Below, piece by piece: positions 12,575 to 14,807 of a stretch of DNA of 14,807 bases. The notes beneath the pieces are model-generated. The model did not search any database. It was not told where the DNA came from and saw only the letters and a list, made by a program, of their open reading frames with translations. The stretch spans positions 1-14,807 of the forward strand of contig JABDQZ010000320.1 of NCBI GenBank assembly GCA_013041975.1, written 5' to 3'. Position numbers and translations under genes: made by a program. Numbering within the stretch: position 1 is the stretch's first letter; each line of letters starts with the position of its first letter. The stretch comes from Gammaproteobacteria bacterium (GTDB taxonomy: Bacteria; Pseudomonadota; Gammaproteobacteria; Chromatiales; Chromatiaceae).

Positions 12575-14742
12575 ACAAGCCGGCCACATTCAAAAGATTC
12601 GCTGGCCTCAGTCTGCAATTCGGACTGCTGATCAGTGTCATTATAACACTGTCAATGCTGGGAAATGCCTGGGTCAGTTATGCCGAAAGCATCCGCATAG
12701 CAGATAAAACCCTGCAAACCCGTTTGCAATCAATCTCTCGCTTGCTTGCGGATATCAGTACCGAAGCACTGTTGATTCATGACTATGTGTCAATTAATGA
12801 CTTTCTCGAAACGACCGCCAGTCAGGCAGATGTCGTCTTTGTGAGACTGACAGGTAATAGCGGTGAAACAATAGACCATGCCCTCAGTCCAGACTCTACA
12901 CTGACGCAGGCCGTGCTCGAATCAGCCGACAGCAATCCTCTTGAGACCTTTTTCCTCGACATGGCCCGAAATAAAAATATTGTTTCCAATACATTTCCCA
13001 TCAAATTTCAGGGCGATAAAATTGCAGAGCTGTACATCGGCGTGGATCGACGCAACTACGATGCAGAAGCCAAACAAAACCTGTTACATAACCTGAAGTT
13101 CAGCCTGCTGACGGCAATGATCGCGGGACTGGCCATCTACTGGATTTTCAAGTTTCGGATCGTCAAACCAATCAGTCGCCTGAAACAAGCAGCCGCACGC
13201 GTTGCCAACTTCGATATGGATCAGCTAGTCAAAATTGAAGGTCACAACGAGTTAAGTGAACTCAGTGTCTCGTTTAATGAAATGACTCAACAGTTATCCG
13301 AGGCGAATTCAGACCGCCAGCAGAGCATGCTGGAACTCAGCAGGCTTAATGAATCACTGGAGGAACGTATTCATAAGCGCACCCGTGAACTCCAGCAGAT
13401 GAATACCCGGGTTATGCACCAGGCCATGCATGATCCTTTAACCGGTTTGCCCAACCGTTCGCTAATCATGGAAAGGCTGCGACAATCGTTACGATACGCT
13501 CACCGTCATCACAAGATGGTGGCTGTATTCATGCTGGACCTGAACCGTTTCAAGGAAGTCAATGATACCCTTGGACACCCTGTCGGTGACCAGGTTCTGA
13601 TCGAGGTCTCCAAGCGCATACCTACAGTTTTACGCGAAACCGATACCGTGGGTCGCCTCGGAGGCGATGAATTCGTTATTGTCCTGCCTGAAACAACCCG
13701 GCAAGATGCCATGCTGGTGGCCGACAAGGTGATGGAACAATTCGGTCTCGGTTTTGAAATTGACGGACACCAGTTATCCATTGGTACCAGTATTGGTATT
13801 TCACTTTATCCTGAACACAGTGAAACACCCGATACCTTGATCCAGCGCGCTGACGTCGCCCTCTATGTAGCCAAGCGGGGAACCAACAACCACATAGCGC
13901 TATACAATGAATCCGATGATCATCACAGCCTGTCCAGACTGCTACTGGTATCTGACCTGAAAAAAGCCATAGATAAGGATCAGCTGAGCTTCCAGTTCCA
14001 GCCACAGGTCAACCTGCAAACCAACGATATTTGTGGCGCAGAAGCACTGTGCCGCTGGAAACATCCGACTCAGGGATTTATTTCACCGGAAATCTTTATC
14101 CCCATGGCTGAAGATGCCGGACTGATCAAGGCATTGACCAATCGCGTCATTGAAGCCGTCATCCGATATCACCGCCAATGGCAACAACAGGGAATTGATA
14201 TACGTGTCGCCATCAACCTTTCCATGGGTAACCTGCTCGACCTTGACCTCATCAAACATATTGAGGATTTGATCCACAATGAAGAAATACCGGCACAAAA
14301 TCTCAAGCTTGAGATTACTGAAAGCATGATTATGTCTGATCCTGAACGCATTACCGAAATACTCTCTGCCGAGACTTTTGAAAACGTCGATATTTCCATT
14401 GATGATTTCGGCACCGGCTATTCTTCCCTGGGCCACCTGAAACGATTGCCGGTTAATGAAGTCAAAATCGACAAGTCATTTATCTTCAATATGATCAATG
14501 ATGCTGACGACACCACGATTGTACAAACCATCATTCAACTGGCCAAAAACCTCAGCCTTAATGTTGTCGCAGAAGGTGTAGAAGACCAGAAAACATCAGA
14601 CCAGCTACAAATTATGGGTTGTAAGATTGTACAGGGCTATCACTACTCCAGACCCGTGGACCCTGACAACCTTCCCGAAACGGTGAAACAGATCAAATCC
14701 GGGCTGGCAAGCAGGGAAAATCTGCAGAAAAAAACAGGGTAA
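12571..14742 (+). CDS. Membrane GGDEF-EAL protein (cyclic-di-GMP synthesis/breakdown)
   Basis: The protein has 723 residues. TM1 is about 12-35, followed by a periplasmic domain of about 140 residues, TM2 about 176-195, a HAMP domain (196-248) and a coiled coil (249-285). The GGDEF domain (about 286-446) has an intact active site GGDEF (364-368) and the inhibitory I-site RxxD (355-358). The EAL domain (about 460-705) keeps E491 of EALCRW, N549, E581/E584 of EITES, D611-D612 of DDFGTGYSS, K632 and E668 of AEGVE, so both activities are possible. The start codon overlaps the stop of the PhnD-like gene (ATGA at 12571-12574). The likely job is to adjust c-di-GMP when the periplasmic partner reports on its ligand, as NspS does for MbaA in Vibrio cholerae. 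Which activity dominates cannot be read from the sequence. Confidence 0.93.
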   Translation: MNKPATFKRFAGLSLQFGLLISVIITLSMLGNAWVSYAESIRIADKTLQTRLQSISRLLADISTEALLIHDYVSINDFLETTASQADVVFVRLTGNSGETIDHALSPDSTLTQAVLESADSNPLETFFLDMARNKNIVSNTFPIKFQGDKIAELYIGVDRRNYDAEAKQNLLHNLKFSLLTAMIAGLAIYWIFKFRIVKPISRLKQAAARVANFDMDQLVKIEGHNELSELSVSFNEMTQQLSEANSDRQQSMLELSRLNESLEERIHKRTRELQQMNTRVMHQAMHDPLTGLPNRSLIMERLRQSLRYAHRHHKMVAVFMLDLNRFKEVNDTLGHPVGDQVLIEVSKRIPTVLRETDTVGRLGGDEFVIVLPETTRQDAMLVADKVMEQFGLGFEIDGHQLSIGTSIGISLYPEHSETPDTLIQRADVALYVAKRGTNNHIALYNESDDHHSLSRLLLVSDLKKAIDKDQLSFQFQPQVNLQTNDICGAEALCRWKHPTQGFISPEIFIPMAEDAGLIKALTNRVIEAVIRYHRQWQQQGIDIRVAINLSMGNLLDLDLIKHIEDLIHNEEIPAQNLKLEITESMIMSDPERITEILSAETFENVDISIDDFGTGYSSLGHLKRLPVNEVKIDKSFIFNMINDADDTTIVQTIIQLAKNLSLNVVAEGVEDQKTSDQLQIMGCKIVQGYHYSRPVDPDNLPETVKQIKSGLASRENLQKKTG

Positions 14743-14752
14743 GCCATCAGTT

Positions 14753-14807
14753 ATGTTAAAGAAGCATTCCGCACCCATAAGCTTACGAAAGCGATACATA
14801 AAAATTG
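14753..14807 (+). CDS. Possible start of a further gene, cut by the window edge
   Basis: ATG 14753 lies ten bases after the GGDEF-EAL stop and opens MLKKHSAPISLRKRYIKI, still open at the window edge. The basic start could precede a membrane helix or another domain. There is no clear Shine-Dalgarno, and 18 codons are too few to judge. Confidence 0.3.
   Translation, partial: MLKKHSAPISLRKRYIKI

Overview
The window looks like chromosomal DNA of a gammaproteobacterium. The evidence is an RdgC-type recombination protein, a complete AmmeMemoRadiSam gene set, a FliK-like/FlhB-like pair, a GGDEF-EAL receptor, short intergenic gaps and ATGA start/stop overlaps. No species can be named from the sequence alone. 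I see no rRNA, tRNA, CRISPR array, insertion sequence or phage module.

Layout. At the left edge are the last 41 codons of a glyoxalase I-type gene and a small four-cysteine protein of unknown function, both on the + strand, followed by about 460 bases with only short doubtful ORFs. A minus-strand block, in transcription order from 5310 down to 1097, holds the radical SAM enzyme AmrS, a CPA2-type cation/proton antiporter, a NaChBac-type voltage-gated sodium channel and RdgC. amrS is divergent from amrB-amrA on the + strand, so the three AmmeMemoRadiSam genes are together.

The centre of the window (6920-8740) is the most unusual part. A secreted DsrE-like protein on the minus strand is divergent from an ECF sigma factor, which overlaps a single-pass membrane anti-sigma factor. 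The extracytoplasmic half of that anti-sigma factor resembles the secreted protein: both have a Cys in an FxAC-N-T context and end in QG-(Y/W)-x-YV. The region between the two start codons carries two outward-facing copies of GGAAT-N16-GCATC, one per direction. I read this as an autoregulated envelope signalling module in which the secreted protein and the sensor domain are related. This is inferred from sequence and is not a system I can name.

Next come a membrane-anchored pentapeptide-repeat protein with a cytoplasmic GYF_2-like domain (minus), a FliK-like protein overlapping a stand-alone FlhB C-terminal-domain protein (+), and a PhnD-like periplasmic binding protein overlapping a membrane GGDEF-EAL protein (+). 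No ABC permease or ATPase lies near the binding protein, so it probably supplies ligand information to the c-di-GMP enzyme. A possible further gene starts at 14753 and leaves the window.
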